From positions 248,001-312,000 of the forward strand of contig JAFECE010000002.1 in NCBI GenBank assembly GCA_018242295.1: a stretch of 64,000 nt of DNA, written 5' to 3'. Below the pieces are notes generated by a model. It saw only the letters and a list, made by a program, of their open reading frames with translations. It ran no database searches and had not been told where the DNA came from. This DNA comes from Pseudomonadota bacterium. GTDB taxonomy: Bacteria > Pseudomonadota > Alphaproteobacteria > Rhizobiales > Hyphomicrobiaceae. Position 1 is the first letter of the stretch. The number at the start of each line of letters is the position of its first letter. A program made the position numbers and the translations under genes. Below, in pieces: positions 36,501-45,595 of this stretch.

Positions 36501-36774
36501 CGCGACCGAAGCCGCGCGGCTCAGAATGCGGCCGATCATTATGACGTCGCTCGCATTTATTCTTGGCGTGGTGCCGCTGGTTTGGGCCGTCGGCGCCGGT
36601 GCCGAGCTCCGGCAGGCCCTCGGAACGGCCGTGTTCGCCGGCATGATCGGCGTCACGTTCTTTGGTCTGATCTTCACGCCGGTCTTCTATGTGGTGTGCC
36701 GCTGGCTCTCCGGCCTCGGCCGCCGCAGATCGGGGGAGCCGTCGCACGAACCGCCGCTCCACGCGGCGGAATAG
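33598..36774 (+). CDS. RND multidrug efflux transporter (HAE1 family, AcrB/MexF-like)
   Basis: A 1058-aa proton-driven inner-membrane pump, normal length for the family. It begins MRISHFFIDRPIFAAVI as HAE1 pumps do, and the proton-relay aspartates are at 409 and 410 in TM4 (GIVVDDAIVVVENVERNM). The two large periplasmic loops and 12 TM segments are present; C-terminal LIGLAAKNAILIVEFAEQL is the usual TM10-11 sequence. Substrates cannot be predicted with confidence; the MexEF/BpeEF group exports amphenicols, quinolones and similar compounds. Followed by a strong terminator. Confidence 0.96.
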   Translation: MRISHFFIDRPIFAAVISIVFVIIGLVSVTRLPIAQYPEIAPPVVNVTGQYPGASAEVVAATVATPLEQQINGVEHMLFISSNSTNDGRFSISVTFDIGTNLDIAQVQVQNRVAIAQPRLPADVRNIGVTVAKASPDLMMVVHLLSPDNSRDTLFISNYASVNIVDALTRVQGVGSITVFGGRDYSMRVWLDPDRLQSLALTASDVVTALQGQNVQVAAGVLNQPPLEKPGAFQITVQTQGRLIDPDQFGNIVVKQTANAVVRVKDVAKVELAALDYGINSYLDKQAAVGLGIFQLPGSNAIDTAKNIKEAMAEMSKSFPSGLEYTIVYNPTDFIQQSVDAVVHTILEAIVLVVIVVLLFLQTWRAAIIPIVAIPVSLIGTFFLMSMFGFSLNNLSLFGLVLAIGIVVDDAIVVVENVERNMANGLSPREASYRTMEEVGTALIAIALVLSAVFVPSAFITGISGQFYRQFALTIAGATVISLIVSLTLSPALCALLLKPHSNEHRHSPLTWPIRAFFKLFNWSFDRLSQGYGWLAGRAVRFSVLMLILYAGLIAFGLNEFRKTPIGFIPDQDGGYLITITQLPPAASLARTNDVNKRAVELALTVPGVAHAVNIVGFSGATRVNASNAGAVFVTLKPFEERAKDPNMSAKAIQGNLLKKFSEIQEALVLVVAPPPVRGLGSSGGFRMMVEDRSGAGPQALQAAVNAMMGKAAQTTGVRQVFSLFETSTPQLYLDIDRVKAQMLGIRIPDVFTALQTYLGSIYVNDFNLLGRTFRVTAQSDADYRLTAKDALSIRVRNTNGDAVPLGSFTTVSDISGPARVPRYNLYPAAELDGSAAPGYSQGQAIDIMQKLAAETLPPGFSYEWTDLAYQQIRAGNTAIFAFALGVAFVFLVLAAQFESLTLPLAVILIVPMSLIASISGVIIRGMDNNILTQVGFIVLIGLAAKNAILIVEFAEQLEAQGRSRFEAATEAARLRMRPIIMTSLAFILGVVPLVWAVGAGAELRQALGTAVFAGMIGVTFFGLIFTPVFYVVCRWLSGLGRRRSGEPSHEPPLHAAE

Positions 36775-36811
36775 GCGCCGCCCTATAGGTTCGCGCAAGC
36801 CTCGCACATGA

Positions 36812-36842
36812 CGCCGGAGTCAGAACAGACTCCGGCGTTTTT
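36812..36842 (+). terminator. Rho-independent terminator of the RND operon
   Basis: A perfect 10-bp stem, CGCCGGAGTC (36812-36821) with GACTCCGGCG (36828-36837), loop AGAACA, followed by TTTTT. It lies 37 bases after the pump stop and before the next gene on the same strand, which therefore needs its own promoter or read-through. Confidence 0.92.
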
Positions 36843-36871
36843 CATTGGCCGATGCGAATCAGGACCGCGAC

Positions 36872-39800
36872 ATGAACCGAAGAGACCGGCGGGTGGCACT
36901 TGCGACGTCCCGAACCGCACCTCAGCGCGTAGGCAATCCCGAGGCCACTCGGGATTATCAGCAGGCAGTCGAACTCCTCAAAAGCGGTCGCCTGGCGGAA
37001 TCGGAAGCCGCCCACCGCCGCGTCCTCGCTCACCTCCCGGCCCATGCACCGAGCCTGCACCACCTGGGCCTGATTGCGTATAAGCGGCAGGAAACGGCCG
37101 ACGCGGTCGACTACATCCGGCAAAGCGTTGCGGCTCAGCCCGATTACCACGAAGCGTGGCTCAATCTGGCGATCATCCTGGGCGAGATGCGACGTTCTCA
37201 AGAGGCGATCGTTGCTTGCCGCGAATGCCTAGCGCTGCAGCCGCGCAACTCGGAAGTTCACACGGTTTTGGGCAACCTCCTGACCGTCGTGGAGAACGAA
37301 TCCGAGGCCATGACGGCATATATCAAATCGCTTGAGCTGAAGCCCGATCAGCCCACCGTGTTGACCCGCCTTGGCGTCTTGATGTTGAAGACCGGTCAGG
37401 CCGAAGCGGCGGCGGCGCGCTGTCGCCAGGCCCTCGATCTCGATCCAAGCCTGGAGGAAGCGCGCGTTCTCGAGCGCCGGATCGCGGCATCGCTGCGTTC
37501 CATCGGGTCGCTCGTGGCCGACATCGAGGCGAAATCGAAAAACGACGCTGACCGCGCCAAGGGGCTGGACGAACTGGCCGTCTATCTTCGTCAGGATCGC
37601 CGATTTGATGAAGCGATCGAACTTTGCCGCCGCGCCGTTGAAATCAAACCTGGCAATGCCGACTACCAGTTCAACCTAGCCCTTGCGCTCGAAGGACGAG
37701 GCCTTATCCAGGAAGCTCTTGCGAGCTATCAGGACGGTCTCGCGATCGAGCCGAACCGTGCCGAAGCATACATCGGCGTTGGCGGCGTGCTGAGGTCGTT
37801 GAACATGCAGGCCGGCGCCATCCAGGCATTCGAGCATGCGATCAAGCTCGACCCGGCGTCCGCCCACGCGCACTACAATCTGGCGATCACACTCAAGACG
37901 ATGGACCGCTACGATGAAGCGGACACCGCCTTCCAGAAATGCCTCGAATGCGCACCTGACGCGTTCGTCAATCGCTTCGAGTACCTGAACCTCCTCCATT
38001 TTCAATGCGATTGGCCGGGTGTCGATGAGGAGGGGCGCTACTGCCTCGAAAATTTCCGCACGAGGTCGATGCATATCGCGCCGTTCCAGCTCATTTCACT
38101 GTGGGCGACGCGCGCCGATCAACGAAGAGCGGCTGAAAACTACATCAAGCCCATGGCCGTTCCGCAGCAGATGCGGTTCAAAACCTACCAGAATCGGCTT
38201 GGCGTGGGGCAGCGGATCCGCCTCGGTTTCCTCTCCTGCGATTACTTCGAGCACGCGACAGCAATGCTGTTCTCCGAAGTCTTGGAGAAGCTCGATCGCA
38301 CCCGCTTCGAGATCTTCGGATACTGCTTCAGTCCCGAAGATGGCAGCACCATGCGTCAGCGTATGCTGAAGGCATTTGAGCATGTGCGGAAAATCGGTCC
38401 GATGACCCACCACGATGTGGCCGCAGCAATCAACGCCGATGCGATCGACATCCTCGTCGATCTCAAGGGCTATACAAAGGATGGACGTCCGGAAATTCTC
38501 AGCTATCGCCCGGCGCCGATCCAGGTGAACTACCTCGGCTATCCGGGGACGATGGGAGCCGACTTCATCGACTATATCATCGCCGATGCCATCGTTGCGC
38601 CGATGGAGCACCAGGCCGACTATTCCGAAAAAATCGTCCACCTCCCGAATACGTACCAGCCGAACGACCGGCAGCGGAAAATCTCGGATGAACCCATAAC
38701 GCGTGCTGATTTCGGGCTGCCGGAAAACGCCTTCGTATTCTGTTCGTTCAACAATAGCTACAAGTTCAACCCGACGATGTTCGACGTCTGGATGCACCTT
38801 TTGAGAAAGGTGCCGGGCTCCGTTCTGTGGCTACTCGTACCGAACACGACCTGCGCCAGCAATTTGAGACGGGAAGCGACGGCCCGCGACATAGATCCGG
38901 ACCGGCTCTTATTTGCTGAACGCACGCGAGTCGAGAAACATCTCGCCCGTCACCGCCTCGCTGATCTCTTCCTGGATGCGCTGCCTTGTAACGCACACAC
39001 GACGACGAGCGATGCCCTTTGGGCCGGATTACCCGTTCTAACATGCCTCGGCGAAACGTTTTCCGGCCGCGTCGCGGGTAGTCTCCTGACCGCCATGGGC
39101 GTGCCGGAACTCGTCACCACCGACCTCGACGCCTATACCGCTCTCGCGCTCGAACTCGCGCGCGACAAGGAGAAGCTCGGTCGGATTCGGAGCAAACTCG
39201 CATCGATGAGAGATACCGCACCGTTATTCGACTCCACGCGCTACACGCGCAACCTCGAAGCCTCGTTTGAGAAGATGGTGGAAATCATGCGATCTGGCGA
39301 AACGCCACGGGCTTTTGCAGTTGTCGAACGCGACGGTACTGCCGCGCCAGCGCAAATGCCAAAGCCGGAGAGCCTAGGGCCGAGGGCAATTTACGATGCC
39401 TGCCCACTTTGCGAGAACCGCGATATTTCGCACGCGCAGGAGGCACGGATAACGAACCATCCGTCCTACAACTCGATGCTCCCGACGATGTTGAAGTGGT
39501 GCCGTTGCGAATCATGCGCCCACGTCTTCACGGAAGGTTATCTGACGCCCGAAGGCTACGAGATCATCCATCCCGCTGCGAAGGCGGAGCAGAAGGTCGG
39601 AAAGGACGCTGAAAACCAGCGCAAGGTGTCTGCGAAAATCGTAGCGCGCGTGGCCCGGCACATGCCGCAAGGCAACTGGCTCGACGTTGGCATCGGCAAC
39701 GCGTCGCTCCTTTTCACCGCGGCCGAATGGGGATTTTCACCCGTCGGAGTCGATGCAAACGTCGAGCGCGTCACGAAGCTGAAGAAATTCGGATACGAGG

Positions 39801-40147
39801 CGCATCATGCCATCGAGACACTCGCCGCCGAGGAGCGTTTCAGTGTCGTCAGTTTGGTAGACATCTTGGACAGAACGCCTTTCCCAGCAGCAATGCTTCG
39901 TTCCGTCAATCAAAGGATGAAGCGCGGAGGCGCGCTTTTCCTATCAATGCTCAACCGCGACACCATCGTCTGGCGCGCGCTCGACGCGACGGGCACCAAC
40001 CCATATTGGGCGGAACTCGAGCACTACCATCACTTTACGCGAGCGCGGCTCGTGCAGTTGCTCGAGGCGGAAGGTTTCAGGTTCGCCGAATACGACATCG
40101 GCGAGCGCCATCGCAGCTCCATGGACATCATCGCAATAAAGATTTGA
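36872..40147 (+). CDS. TPR - O-GlcNAc-transferase-like (GT41) - zinc-binding methyltransferase fusion protein
   Basis: A 1091-aa cytoplasmic protein with three parts. Residues about 30-400 are TPR repeats (for example AEAYIGVGGVLRSLNMQAGAI). About 440-806 is a SPINDLY/OGT-type GT41 domain (IRLGFLSCDYFEHATAMLFS, VNYLGYPGTMGADFIDYIIAD, CNAHTTTSDALWAGLPVLT), which transfers a sugar to Ser/Thr of proteins. The end has a cysteine cluster, C844-x2-C847 and C877-x-C879-x2-C882, then a class I SAM methyltransferase with motif I at 935-942 (NWLDVGIG). The ATG at 36872 is preceded by CAGGA; an upstream TTG falls inside the terminator. Substrate unknown; flagellin, surface proteins or glycans are possible targets. 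Confidence 0.85.
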   Translation: MNRRDRRVALATSRTAPQRVGNPEATRDYQQAVELLKSGRLAESEAAHRRVLAHLPAHAPSLHHLGLIAYKRQETADAVDYIRQSVAAQPDYHEAWLNLAIILGEMRRSQEAIVACRECLALQPRNSEVHTVLGNLLTVVENESEAMTAYIKSLELKPDQPTVLTRLGVLMLKTGQAEAAAARCRQALDLDPSLEEARVLERRIAASLRSIGSLVADIEAKSKNDADRAKGLDELAVYLRQDRRFDEAIELCRRAVEIKPGNADYQFNLALALEGRGLIQEALASYQDGLAIEPNRAEAYIGVGGVLRSLNMQAGAIQAFEHAIKLDPASAHAHYNLAITLKTMDRYDEADTAFQKCLECAPDAFVNRFEYLNLLHFQCDWPGVDEEGRYCLENFRTRSMHIAPFQLISLWATRADQRRAAENYIKPMAVPQQMRFKTYQNRLGVGQRIRLGFLSCDYFEHATAMLFSEVLEKLDRTRFEIFGYCFSPEDGSTMRQRMLKAFEHVRKIGPMTHHDVAAAINADAIDILVDLKGYTKDGRPEILSYRPAPIQVNYLGYPGTMGADFIDYIIADAIVAPMEHQADYSEKIVHLPNTYQPNDRQRKISDEPITRADFGLPENAFVFCSFNNSYKFNPTMFDVWMHLLRKVPGSVLWLLVPNTTCASNLRREATARDIDPDRLLFAERTRVEKHLARHRLADLFLDALPCNAHTTTSDALWAGLPVLTCLGETFSGRVAGSLLTAMGVPELVTTDLDAYTALALELARDKEKLGRIRSKLASMRDTAPLFDSTRYTRNLEASFEKMVEIMRSGETPRAFAVVERDGTAAPAQMPKPESLGPRAIYDACPLCENRDISHAQEARITNHPSYNSMLPTMLKWCRCESCAHVFTEGYLTPEGYEIIHPAAKAEQKVGKDAENQRKVSAKIVARVARHMPQGNWLDVGIGNASLLFTAAEWGFSPVGVDANVERVTKLKKFGYEAHHAIETLAAEERFSVVSLVDILDRTPFPAAMLRSVNQRMKRGGALFLSMLNRDTIVWRALDATGTNPYWAELEHYHHFTRARLVQLLEAEGFRFAEYDIGERHRSSMDIIAIKI

Positions 40148-40180
40148 GGCGCCGACGCAGATCATTCGCGCGTAAGCAAG

Positions 40181-41380
40181 CTATTGACACAGCGAACGCT
40201 GTTCCCGGCGCACTTTCATATCGAGATGGAAATGATCGTGGTGCGCGTCGTTGGTGTCCGGCCCAAGCACGGTCCCGAAGATCTCGCAAGCGCTGTCGTG
40301 TGCGTGATGAAGAAACGACGATAGGGCTAATTTCGCGGCGGCTTCCTTCTCCGCTTCCGGCGACTTCGGCTTGTCTTCGCCGTGCTTCGCGATGTCGATG
40401 GCGCCAAGCTTCGAAGCCGCGACGAGTAATTTTTCGCCTTTGACCTTATTGACTGTTGGTTGTTCGCTGGCCTTGGCAGCTGCTCGTTTCAGTTGCGCCG
40501 TGGTCGGACCCCATCCCTTGGAAATTCGGATGACCTTGCCGTCTGCGAGGACGAATGCTGCAATGTCCATGGCATCCATCAGCGCATGCTCGCTGAGCGG
40601 TGCGCGCGCAAGCCCATAGCGATTCCGGCAGGAGTAGGATGCGCCGATGACCCGGGCGATCGGCGAACCGAAGCTCCGCTGGGCAGCCGGCTGCAGCTTG
40701 TCGTTGATCCAGGTGGCGAGCCCAGCGATCATCGGGCAATTGAGCGTGGCGGGCGGTTCAAATTTTACCTTGCCTTCACCGACGCTCCTGAGTTCGCGTG
40801 GCGCCGGCGCTCCGCAAATTCCCTCACGCGCGGGCGGGAGTTCTTCCGTTACGGCCGTGATATTCGTGAGCAGCCGTCCACATTCCGCCTTCGCATCGGC
40901 TATTTCGGCGTCCGTCCACGGCAGCGCCGCCTGCTTTGAAGGTGGAAGCGGCTTGCCATCCGGCGCCACGGGTTCCGCCTGCAATGCATCTGGCTCGGCC
41001 GGCCGCGCAGGCAGCAGCGGCGTCGGCATTTCAACCGGCGGCAAAGTGGGCACCTTGCTATCGGTTGCCTTCGTCGACGGCGATTCAGATTCGGCTGCCG
41101 AAGGCGGTAGGTCGGCTTCGGCGGTAACCCCTGGCGCAATTTCAGGCGCCGCGGTGCCAACCTCAGATCGTGCATGCAACTCCATCTCCGGCGGCGACGT
41201 CACACGGCCAGCGCGAATGACATAGAAGCTGTTGGGCTCGAGCAGCGGAAGCAGCAAAAGGCCGAGAAAAGCAACGCGGGTGAGAATGACGGAATAGCGA
41301 ACGGCCAGGCGATGCGCCTTGGCGATGGCCTTCGATCGAAGCGCCATGGCACGGGCTAACAATTCCTGTTGCGCGCTCAA
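40181..41380 (-). CDS. Extensin-like family protein, membrane-anchored
   Basis: A 399-aa protein with one N-terminal helix (VILTRVAFLGLLLLPLLE), a long Pro/Ala/Glu-rich low-complexity linker (about 65-150), and a C-terminal extensin-like domain (about 165-397) with LSEHALMDAMDIAAF, HDSACEIFGTVLGPD and AHHDHFHLDM. The His/Asp pattern resembles LAS-type zinc peptidases that act on peptidoglycan, so a cell-wall hydrolase or binder in the periplasm is likely; the domain itself is uncharacterised. I use the TTG at 41380 with AGG upstream; an internal ATG at 41347 is possible. Confidence 0.85.
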   Translation of the reverse strand: MSAQQELLARAMALRSKAIAKAHRLAVRYSVILTRVAFLGLLLLPLLEPNSFYVIRAGRVTSPPEMELHARSEVGTAAPEIAPGVTAEADLPPSAAESESPSTKATDSKVPTLPPVEMPTPLLPARPAEPDALQAEPVAPDGKPLPPSKQAALPWTDAEIADAKAECGRLLTNITAVTEELPPAREGICGAPAPRELRSVGEGKVKFEPPATLNCPMIAGLATWINDKLQPAAQRSFGSPIARVIGASYSCRNRYGLARAPLSEHALMDAMDIAAFVLADGKVIRISKGWGPTTAQLKRAAAKASEQPTVNKVKGEKLLVAASKLGAIDIAKHGEDKPKSPEAEKEAAAKLALSSFLHHAHDSACEIFGTVLGPDTNDAHHDHFHLDMKVRREQRSLCQ

Positions 41381-41531
41381 GACGGACCTACAAGCTGCTA
41401 ACCCTTACAATGCGCCCGCGCGCATGAAGCTTAAAATTTAGACCCGAAATTTGACCACAGATGGTCTCGAAGCAAAAGAAAAGCAAAATGACGGGCGTAT
41501 GGTTCCGCGATCACAGATCGCTAGCAGGAAT

Positions 41532-42545
41532 TTATTCAGATTTCGTCAACGCGGTGAGGTTGAACTTTTTGTAATCGCGCGGCGTCATGCCGGTCATCGC
41601 CTTGAAGAGGCGGCCGAAGTGCGAGACGTCGCCGAAGCCCCACGAATACGCGATATCGCTGATCTGGCGATGGGCTTGCGCAGGGTCGGCAAGTGCCGCC
41701 TGGCATTTTTCTATCCGCCGGTTGAACAGCAATTTCTGCAGCGACGTCTGCTCCGCGTCGAGCAACTGGTTGGCATACCGGACCGAAATGCCGGCCGCGG
41801 CGGCAAGCTCCTCGCATGTTGCATTGCAGTTCGTCAGGTTGGCATCGACCACGGATTTGAGACGAAGCAGCGATGCGAGCCGGGCCGACGAGTGAGAAAA
41901 AGCGGCGCCTTCGATTTCTTTCACAGCCAAGGCGACGAGATCTAGGAATTGCCGCGCGATCTCGGCCTGTGTCGGACCGCTCATGAAGGAAAGCTGGTCG
42001 GGAAGCTGTCTTGCGAACATTGATGCGAGCGCGCCGCCTCCTTGCTTGCCGTTGACACACCGCGCCGTCCACCGGGTGAGCGGCCCGAGACGAGCCTCGC
42101 ACTCGCGCCGCGGAAATTCGACGACAAGACAACGGGCCTGCGACGATTGAATAAGCGTAGATGCCCGTCCGGCATCGATGAGACAGAGGTCTCCGGTCTC
42201 CAGCTCCGCCTCCCGGCCGTCCTGCCTGAGCTTCACGGAGCCGAAGAGGGGGATGGTAATATGGACGAAATCGCCGAACAGGTTAGCCTGACGCTCTGTG
42301 CGCCATGCCCGCATGCCGTTGCAACGGAAGATAATGAGCGACATCCCAGGCATCGTGAGATAGCGCAAGTCTCCTTCGAAACGCGCACGCTGGTTTGGTC
42401 GGTTTTCGTAGGGCCCAAAAACGCGTCGCGTCGACTCGAACCAATATTGGAATCGGTCGCGCGGATGCACATCGGATGTGTGGATGGAATACTCGGCCAA
42501 CTCGTCTGATGACGAATTAGCCCAGTCAACTGGCGTGCGCAACAT
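41532..42545 (-). CDS. AraC-family transcriptional regulator
   Basis: A 337-aa regulator with an N-terminal AraC-binding-like cupin domain (about 20-200; FGDFVHITIPLFGSVKLRQDG) and a C-terminal double helix-turn-helix (about 235-330; CEELAAAAGISVRYANQLL, ISDIAYSWGFGDVSHFGRLFKAMTGMTPRDYKK). The effector is unknown. It lies 128 bases downstream of the marR-like gene on the same strand, and no metabolic operon is next to it, so its targets are probably elsewhere. Confidence 0.9.
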   Translation of the reverse strand: MLRTPVDWANSSSDELAEYSIHTSDVHPRDRFQYWFESTRRVFGPYENRPNQRARFEGDLRYLTMPGMSLIIFRCNGMRAWRTERQANLFGDFVHITIPLFGSVKLRQDGREAELETGDLCLIDAGRASTLIQSSQARCLVVEFPRRECEARLGPLTRWTARCVNGKQGGGALASMFARQLPDQLSFMSGPTQAEIARQFLDLVALAVKEIEGAAFSHSSARLASLLRLKSVVDANLTNCNATCEELAAAAGISVRYANQLLDAEQTSLQKLLFNRRIEKCQAALADPAQAHRQISDIAYSWGFGDVSHFGRLFKAMTGMTPRDYKKFNLTALTKSE

Positions 42546-42673
42546 AGCCCTCGTCCCCTATCATTTCTAAGATAGGTGGCAATCGCGACACGTCAATTGC
42601 AAAGTCTACTGGGCCGCCCAACATTCTACGATTGATGTGGGCGGCCTATATATGGCAGGCAAACGTGCGGAAG

Positions 42674-43138
42674 TTACGCAGACGCGCCGGTTTGCCCATC
42701 GTCAGCGTGCGCTGAGAGGATCGTCTTCAAGGTCGAAACGAACTTGGACGCCTCCGCTGCCGGAACCGATGCGAGAAGCTTCTTTTCCACGCGCGAGTAA
42801 AGACGGTCGGCGCCGGAAACGGCCTTTTGGCCGCGCTTCGACAGACGGACGCAGTAGGCCCGGCCATCGAGTGGCGAACGCTTGCGTTCCAGAAGTCCTT
42901 TGCGAAGCAGACGGCTAACGATGCCAGCTACGGTAGAGCGGTCGATCCCGGTCATCGCGACGAGATCGGTCTGGCTCAGGTTCTCCTGACGAGAGATCGC
43001 CGTCAGGATCGCAAGCTGGCGGAGCGTGAGATCGTTGTCGGCACTTTCGGTCGTATAAAGCTGAGCAGCGCACTGATCAACGCGGCGAAGAAGATGGATG
43101 ACCGAGCGCTGGGGTTTCGTGGACGGCGATTGACTCAT
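42674..43138 (-). CDS. MarR-family transcriptional regulator
   Basis: A 154-aa winged-helix regulator. The DNA-binding part is at about residues 45-110 (LTLRQLAILTAISRQENLSQTDLVAMTGIDRSTVAGIVSRLLRKGLLERKR in pieces), including the wing DGRAYCVRLSKRG. The ATG at 43138 is preceded by AAGGA at some distance. Ligand and targets unknown; the nearest gene in the other direction encodes the membrane hydrolase at 43.5 kb, across a 398-base gap, which it might control. Confidence 0.88.
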   Translation of the reverse strand: MSQSPSTKPQRSVIHLLRRVDQCAAQLYTTESADNDLTLRQLAILTAISRQENLSQTDLVAMTGIDRSTVAGIVSRLLRKGLLERKRSPLDGRAYCVRLSKRGQKAVSGADRLYSRVEKKLLASVPAAEASKFVSTLKTILSAHADDGQTGASA

Positions 43139-43536
43139 TGCAGATTTTTTCCTTGGTTTTTGTATGCGCGTGAGTTGGTCAGCACGCAAATACTCAGTGA
43201 AGAAAACAGCTTTCAGGCGCCGCCGTCTCTTCTGGTGTGGGTATGAAAGTCGGATGTGCGGGAGATAAGGTCGAAGGCGCGTCAAACGATCACAGAGACC
43301 CGCGTGCCTATCCTCGAAGCGAGGCAAAGTGGCCGCCAGCGTCGTCGCGCAAAGCACCAAGGCCACATCGCCAAACATTCGTGACGTCTGAGATTTTGCC
43401 CTGATGCTACCGTTGGTGGGATGCGGCATCATCCGCCGCCGTTCGGGCATAGGGACGTCATGCAGAATTCGTAATAGCGGCTCACGACCCCGGCGAGTGG
43501 GTTTGAGGCCGTCGCGTAAGGACGGAGGAGGGGGCT
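43139..43536. other. Intergenic region between the MarR gene and the membrane hydrolase gene
   Basis: 398 bases between divergent genes, expected to hold both promoters. The MarR-proximal part (43140-43215) is AT-rich and carries an imperfect inverted repeat around GCGTGAGTTGGTCAGCACGC, a possible operator. The distal part has ordinary GC and ends in the strong ribosome site GGAGGAGGGGG before the hydrolase. No gene is convincing. Confidence 0.4.
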
Positions 43537-45453
43537 TTGGCGACGATTATTGCGGTGCACGGCACGTTCGCGGGGCCAACGGCTGCGAATCCTGACGGTA
43601 GCCCTCCGCCCGAGTTGCAATGGTGGGAAAAAGGCAGCGTCTTCGAGAAGGATATGCGCGATCTCATCGATGCGCGTGACGGCGAGCTGAATTTCGTGCC
43701 CTTTCCCTGGGCGGGAGATAATAGCGAGACCCAGCGGCGCGACGCCGGCGAGCGGCTTACCAAGTTCATGCGCGAGCTCGAGGCCAAAAGTGAGCCCTAT
43801 TGCCTCATAGGTCATAGCCACGGCGGCTCGATCCTCTCCGATGCGCTGCTCGAAAGCGCCGCACGTAAGAGACCTCTCGCGAACCTGAAGCGCTGGATCA
43901 CCGTCGGCACGCCATTTCTCAAATTGCGGAAAGAGGTTTTTCTGCTGACCAGATTGAGCTTGATGCGCAAGGTCATCTTCGTCGCGTCGATGATGCTGCT
44001 GTTGATGTTTATCGTCTACGTGTTGGCGACCCAGCTCGGCAACGCGCGGACGCTTTTCGGAAATACCTTTCCGCGTGTATGGATCCTGACAGGCGTCCTC
44101 GCCAGCCTGCCTGCGCTCACGTTCTATATAGTGCTACACTGGCTCGATAGCCGGAGCTTGCTAAGCTACCATTCTCGAATAACGAGGCGCGCGAAAAACA
44201 ACTTCGGGTCGCGCTGGCTGCCGTTGTCTCATCCCGAAGACGAAGCCATTCAGGGCCTCGCGCTCTTACCCGATGCCCGGCTCGAATTTTTCGACAAGTC
44301 GTTCGCTGTCTCCTCGATCACCTTGCTGTCCGTCATAGCGCTGCCGGTGATTTATTTTTTCATCCTGTTTTCGCCTCCCGCGATGGTCAGCATAGCGGAA
44401 TGGCTTAAAACGGAAATTTACGATGAGAACGCATCACCCGAAGCCGAAGCGGCGTTGATCGCGCTGCGCAGTCAGCTCATCGTTGCCCGCAAGGGTGATG
44501 GCGAAGAAGTGACGACCGAAAGCGGCGCGCCCGTTCAACCGCCCCAAGACCGCAATGCGGCCTGGCAGCAGTATCGTGAAAAGCGCGAGGCGCTCGAGGC
44601 GCAATATCCGAACCTTGACGCCATCGAGCGGGGCATACGCTTCAAAAGGCGCTTCTTTGAAGCCGGAGGCCAGCCCTGCCCCAGCGGTACATTGTGCGGA
44701 GGCGGACACGATCTCTCGATCAACAGCGGCCTACTGCTTCACGTCGTGACCGACGAGCTTTCCTGGGCCCTCGGAGCCGCCGATTTCCAAGATCGGCGAA
44801 AACGCTGGTTCTGGTCGCTGTTCGTCCCCGCGATCATCGTGCCGGCGATCTTGGGAATCTTGGCGCTGCTCCTGATGGTTGTGATTCAAGCCCTGGCGAC
44901 ATTCATCAGCGCCGTTGCGAGCAAGTTTTTAAACAACATCACGAATTCTGAGGTAAAGCGCGCTGCTTACGGCAACGACACGGCGGGCGAAATTGCCATA
45001 GGTGCGCTGGATCGTCCCATGTGGCTCGAAAAATCGTTGCCCCGGCTTCCGGCGGCCGTCGCAGACATTATCACCGACTATAGCAATGCGGCCGCGAGCC
45101 TCTCGATCGCCAAGTTTCGCCGCGCCATCGGACAAATCAGGTTTGCGGTTCCCACCCATACGGCAGACACCGCCATCAGCACGTACTTCACGTGGAAGGA
45201 GCTCGTGCACGCGTCGTATTTCGACGTTCCTGAATTTCGCAAGCTCATCGCGCAGGCCATCAGCCGTTCCGAAGGTTTTGCGCCGAGCGAACGGTTCACG
45301 GCCGATCCCGATTTCACGCGAACGGTCGGATGGCTGAACGAAATCGAGAACGCCCCGGGCACGACCGATGAACCTTCCGATCGCGAGCCCGGCCCTAAAG
45401 ATTCAAAAGTAGTGGCGGCCGTTGTCGGCTCGACCGTGAAGGCATCGCCATGA
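43537..45453 (+). CDS. Integral membrane alpha/beta-hydrolase-fold protein of unknown function
   Basis: A 638-aa protein that I cannot place in a named family. It starts with a TTG after a very strong ribosome site (GGAGGAGGGG). The N-terminal 120 residues look like an alpha/beta hydrolase: oxyanion strand IIAVHGTF at 4-11, and nucleophile elbow GHSHGG with Ser94. No later Asp/His pair is obvious. At least four hydrophobic segments follow (about 145-167, 182-204, 262-285 and 428-465), separated by a charged soluble region (about 290-420). It may be a membrane lipase or esterase. The next gene, 142 bases on, also encodes an unassigned membrane-anchored protein. Confidence 0.75.
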   Translation: MATIIAVHGTFAGPTAANPDGSPPPELQWWEKGSVFEKDMRDLIDARDGELNFVPFPWAGDNSETQRRDAGERLTKFMRELEAKSEPYCLIGHSHGGSILSDALLESAARKRPLANLKRWITVGTPFLKLRKEVFLLTRLSLMRKVIFVASMMLLLMFIVYVLATQLGNARTLFGNTFPRVWILTGVLASLPALTFYIVLHWLDSRSLLSYHSRITRRAKNNFGSRWLPLSHPEDEAIQGLALLPDARLEFFDKSFAVSSITLLSVIALPVIYFFILFSPPAMVSIAEWLKTEIYDENASPEAEAALIALRSQLIVARKGDGEEVTTESGAPVQPPQDRNAAWQQYREKREALEAQYPNLDAIERGIRFKRRFFEAGGQPCPSGTLCGGGHDLSINSGLLLHVVTDELSWALGAADFQDRRKRWFWSLFVPAIIVPAILGILALLLMVVIQALATFISAVASKFLNNITNSEVKRAAYGNDTAGEIAIGALDRPMWLEKSLPRLPAAVADIITDYSNAAASLSIAKFRRAIGQIRFAVPTHTADTAISTYFTWKELVHASYFDVPEFRKLIAQAISRSEGFAPSERFTADPDFTRTVGWLNEIENAPGTTDEPSDREPGPKDSKVVAAVVGSTVKASP

Positions 45454-45595
45454 GCGAGCCTGATGAAGGAAAATTGACAAAATGCGCTAATCGCAGAGCG
45501 CGTTTAAAAGACACGAGAGATCGCAATCGTCCCGCCGTGCCTTGACGTCCGTCGAGCATGCTGGTTGCTTGCCGCGGGGGACTTGAGATTGGGGG

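Noticed and set aside
34987-36807. 606-codon open frame on the minus strand opposite the RND pump gene
   Set aside because: It is the antisense of a clearly conserved coding region in GC-rich DNA, is rich in Arg, Asp and His, and has no recognisable domain.
36845-36871. TTG start for the TPR-GT41 protein
   Set aside because: It begins within a few bases of the RND terminator and lacks a ribosome site; the ATG at 36872 has CAGGA at proper spacing.
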